Below, in pieces: positions 5,715 to 7,261 of a stretch of 7,261 bases of DNA. Each line of letters starts with the position of its first letter. The stretch's first letter is position 1. Source of the stretch: Planctomycetota bacterium. GTDB lineage: Bacteria > Planctomycetota > Phycisphaerae > Sedimentisphaerales > Anaerobacaceae. The translations under genes were made by a program, and so were the position numbers. The stretch covers positions 1 through 7,261 of the forward strand of contig JAFNGF010000235.1 in the NCBI GenBank assembly GCA_017885385.1, written 5' to 3'. The notes beneath the pieces are model-generated. The model made no database searches, was not told the DNA's origin, and saw only the letters and a program-made list of their open reading frames with translations.

Positions 5715-5933
5715 GCGAATCTCGGCCTTGGCAATGCTGACCAGAGACCTCAGCGCAGCATTCACCGATCGCTCATCGGGGAAATACTTGGTAACATCCG
5801 GGGAGAGGAGGACCAAATTCGTTCCCTGTTGGAACCGCTTCGCATACTTGCCTCGGACACCACCCTTGAGTTTAGAGGGGTCGTATTCCGGCCGCAATTC
5901 GTCGGCCATTTCTCTGTTATTCGCCTTCTTCAT
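5709..5933 (-). CDS. Small antitoxin-like protein, 74 residues
   Basis: I do not know a named family with certainty. The core MADELRPEYDPSKLKGG followed by VRGKYAKRF and GTNLVLLSPDVTKYFPDERSVNAALRSLV resembles small proteins with a '(E/D)YD(F)S...RGK' motif that are commonly found as antitoxins or next to toxin genes. The C-terminal half, with a beta strand then the helix SVNAALRSLVSIA, could be a ribbon-helix-helix-like DNA-binding unit; this is an inference. It starts 43 bases after the hicA stop on the same strand and so probably belongs to the hicBA transcript. An alternative start is Met9. No cognate toxin is adjacent unless it is the preceding hicA. The stop codon overlaps the R-box-like CACTAAC, which supports both the gene and the cassette reading. 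Confidence 0.75.
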   Translation of the reverse strand: MKKANNREMADELRPEYDPSKLKGGVRGKYAKRFQQGTNLVLLSPDVTKYFPDERSVNAALRSLVSIAKAEIRH

Positions 5934-5976
5934 AATATCAGCGTATCTGCTGATTTTCTTGCTCGATACTTTCCAA

Positions 5977-6216
5977 TTAGAATAATTCTTTAATTAAATC
6001 GCCTTTGTTTATTTTGAAATGGATGGCGATATCGCTCAAAATACTACTCAATGTGCCTATTTTAAGGTATTTATGGGCAGGGATAGTAATGTGGTGTTCG
6101 CCTTTCACAGTAGTGGTAAGTCGTATGTGACTGCCAGTTTGCCGGGTTATTTCATAGCCGTATTTTTTAAGAAGTTTTGCGAGTTCTTCGCCGCTGATTT
6201 CCCGGGGCAGCTTCAT
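5977..6216 (-). CDS. hicA: HicA family toxin (mRNA interferase)
   Basis: HicA toxins are small double-stranded-RNA-binding-fold ribonucleases that cleave mRNA and stop growth until HicB binds them. This one has 79 residues, the usual size. The fold is visible as the helix GEELAKLLKKYGYE (9-22), the strand with the catalytic GSHIRL motif (His30), the strand HHITIPAH, and the C-terminal helical part TLSSILSDIAIHFKINKGDLIKEL. The active His is present, so the toxin is probably functional. The start ATG overlaps the hicB stop as ATGA (6213-6216), so the two genes are translationally coupled. The order is antitoxin first. The gene is clearly more AT-rich than its flanks, which suggests a separate origin. 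Confidence 0.9.
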   Translation of the reverse strand: MKLPREISGEELAKLLKKYGYEITRQTGSHIRLTTTVKGEHHITIPAHKYLKIGTLSSILSDIAIHFKINKGDLIKELF

Positions 6217-6419
6217 AATGCAATTACTTCATCTTTTACTATGTGCAGGCGTACAATATGGGGAATTTCCTCTACATCAAAGTGACATTTTATCGCATCT
6301 TTGATATTTTCTTTTAACTCGTCTAATGTCTCACCTTCGGTATAGATAGAGTGACCGAGAGATTTAGCAGTATAACCGCCCTCATCAGAATCTTCAACGA
6401 TAAATATAATTTCACTCAT
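6213..6419 (-). CDS. hicB: HicB family antitoxin, short form
   Basis: This 68-residue protein has the HicB partial RNase-H-like fold: IIFIVEDSDEGGYTAKSLGHSIYTEGETLDELKENI, then a helix and CHF, and a final strand pair (HIVRLHIV, DEVIAL). HicB neutralises HicA by binding it. Close relatives of this short form are often misnamed '2-oxoisovalerate dehydrogenase' in databases; nothing here supports such an enzyme. The usual C-terminal HTH or ribbon-helix-helix DNA-binding domain of longer HicB proteins is missing, so autoregulation, if any, must use another protein. It is first in the minus-strand unit hicB-hicA-74-residue gene, with a candidate promoter upstream. There is no strong Shine-Dalgarno sequence. 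Confidence 0.9.
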   Translation of the reverse strand: MSEIIFIVEDSDEGGYTAKSLGHSIYTEGETLDELKENIKDAIKCHFDVEEIPHIVRLHIVKDEVIAL

Positions 6420-6493
6420 AGGTTCTAATCTCTGCTAAAACCGGCGGATTCTTTTACGGCTGATCCTAAACAAATGCTTCGCTTTATTCGCTT

Positions 6494-6521
6494 ATTATAA
6501 CCCTTCTTTTCTGCTTTTCAA
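6494..6521 (-). promoter_or_regulatory. Candidate sigma-70 promoter of hicBA
   Basis: On the minus strand TTGAAA (6521-6516) and TATAAT (6499-6494) are separated by 16 bases: 5 of 6 and 6 of 6 matches to consensus. The start point would be near 6487, giving a leader of about 68 bases before hicB. It is divergent from nnrD. Confidence 0.55.
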
Positions 6522-6529
6522 ATCTTTTA

Positions 6530-6558
6530 TTGACCATACCCTATAATATTTTTAATAT
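6530..6558 (+). promoter_or_regulatory. Candidate sigma-70 promoter of nnrD
   Basis: TTGACC (6530-6535) and TAATAT (6553-6558) are 17 bases apart (5 of 6 and 4 of 6 matches). A perfect TATAAT at 6542-6547 has no acceptable -35 at the right distance. Either would place the transcript start 10-25 bases before the nnrD ATG. Confidence 0.4.
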
Positions 6559-6578
6559 ACTGCGCGAAACGAGTTTGT

Positions 6579-7261
6579 ATGCAGATAATAAAATCTATCC
6601 CGAAACTAAAGGCCAGGCCGGCTAACGGCCACAAAGGCGATTTTGGCAAGGTCTGTATCATAGCCGGCAGCATCGGCATGAGCGGAGCCGCCGCTCTGGC
6701 GGGACGCGCGGCTCTGCGGGCAGGCGCAGGACTGGTGCGAGTGGCAACAGCTAAAAGTGCCCTGCCGATTGTTGCCTCAATAGAGCCATCTTACACAACC
6801 ATACCGTTGGCCGAAGATGCAGACGGGCGAATCTCCGCGAAGGCAATCAACGCGATTCTCAATGCGGTTAGTGAAAATGACGCCGTAGCGTTTGGCCCAG
6901 GAGTCGGTGTCACCACGTCCCTTCGGCTAATTGTCCAGACACTCCTCGAACAAGAGCAACTGCGCTTAGTCATAGACGGCGATGGGCTGAATAATCTCAG
7001 CGCACTAAAAAGCTGGCCAAGCAGGCTAAGAGCGGAACTGGTCCTGACGCCTCATCCGGGCGAAATGAAAAGGTTATGGTCGGGCCTACTGCGAGAACAA
7101 TTGCCGCGCGACCGCCAGGAACAGGCAGCGCAATTTGCTCAGCACAGCAAAACCACCGTGGTCCTAAAAGGTGCGGGCACAGTAGTTACCGACGGGCAAA
7201 AAGTCTACGTGAACAAAACCGGCAATCCTGGAATGGCTACAGCCGGCTCCGGCGATGTTCT
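6579..7261 (+). CDS. nnrD: ADP-dependent (S)-NAD(P)H-hydrate dehydratase (3'-truncated by the window)
   Basis: NnrD dehydrates the damaged cofactors (S)-NADHX and (S)-NADPHX back to NADH and NADPH using ADP. The 227 visible codons start with the family's NGHKGDFGKVCIIAG (16-30), then ALAGRAALRAGAGLV (39-53), GPGVG (106-110), VIDGDGLN (131-138), LTPHPGEM (156-163), VVLKGAGTVV (194-203) and NKTGNPGMATAGSGDV (212-227), with the catalytic-type Asp in GSGD at 226. The ribokinase-like fold is thus nearly complete, and roughly 50-60 residues should lie beyond the window. The epimerase domain NnrE (YjeF N-terminal), often fused, is absent at the N-terminus, so this is a standalone dehydratase. The ATG at 6579 fits the family N-terminus; there is no clear Shine-Dalgarno sequence. 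Confidence 0.95.
   Translation, partial: MQIIKSIPKLKARPANGHKGDFGKVCIIAGSIGMSGAAALAGRAALRAGAGLVRVATAKSALPIVASIEPSYTTIPLAEDADGRISAKAINAILNAVSENDAVAFGPGVGVTTSLRLIVQTLLEQEQLRLVIDGDGLNNLSALKSWPSRLRAELVLTPHPGEMKRLWSGLLREQLPRDRQEQAAQFAQHSKTTVVLKGAGTVVTDGQKVYVNKTGNPGMATAGSGDV

Overview
The window looks like a bacterial chromosome segment of intermediate GC content with weak Shine-Dalgarno signals. Several small hairpin repeats are scattered between the genes. The gene set and the repeats suggest an environmental bacterium, possibly of the Planctomycetota/Phycisphaerae type. That placement is a judgement from general resemblance, not a computed assignment. No rRNA, tRNA or CRISPR array is visible.

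Layout. The left end (1-399, +) is the 3' part of a protein tyrosine/dual-specificity phosphatase gene. It converges on two minus-strand genes: a secreted metallo-beta-lactamase-fold hydrolase (1134-2000) followed by a GNAT acetyltransferase (611-1093). A 200-base divergent intergenic region then leads to two plus-strand genes. These are tsaD (2209-3246, tRNA t6A synthesis) and larB (3387-4139, nickel-pincer cofactor synthesis), separated by a 94-bp inverted-repeat element of MITE/REP type. The right end carries the first 227 codons of a standalone NAD(P)H-hydrate dehydratase, nnrD (6579 onward, +).

The accessory part lies between larB and nnrD (about 4240-6500), and all of its genes are on the minus strand. 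In transcription order they are hicB and hicA (toxin-antitoxin pair, 4-bp overlap), a 74-residue antitoxin-like protein, and a 395-residue protein with a C-terminal TIR-like nucleotide-binding domain (probable anti-phage effector). The layout resembles integron gene cassettes. The stop codon of the TIR-like gene abuts an attC-like imperfect palindrome (4351-4399) with R-box-like ends and paired L boxes. The stop codon of the 74-residue gene overlaps a second R-box-like sequence (5708-5714). The complementary R box (5604-5610) lies three bases before the strong ribosome binding site of the TIR-like gene. No integrase is present, so the best description is a possible integrase-less cassette cluster (CALIN-like) carrying a defence effector and stabilising toxin-antitoxin genes. 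The 4351-4399 site is the better supported of the two; the other is atypical.

How the genes work together. The flanking genes (tsaD, larB, nnrD) are housekeeping or cofactor-metabolism genes with no obvious tie to each other. The central minus-strand block reads as an inserted defence/addiction module: hicBA may stabilise it, and the TIR-like protein may give abortive infection through nucleotide (NAD+) destruction. That function is inferred from family membership.
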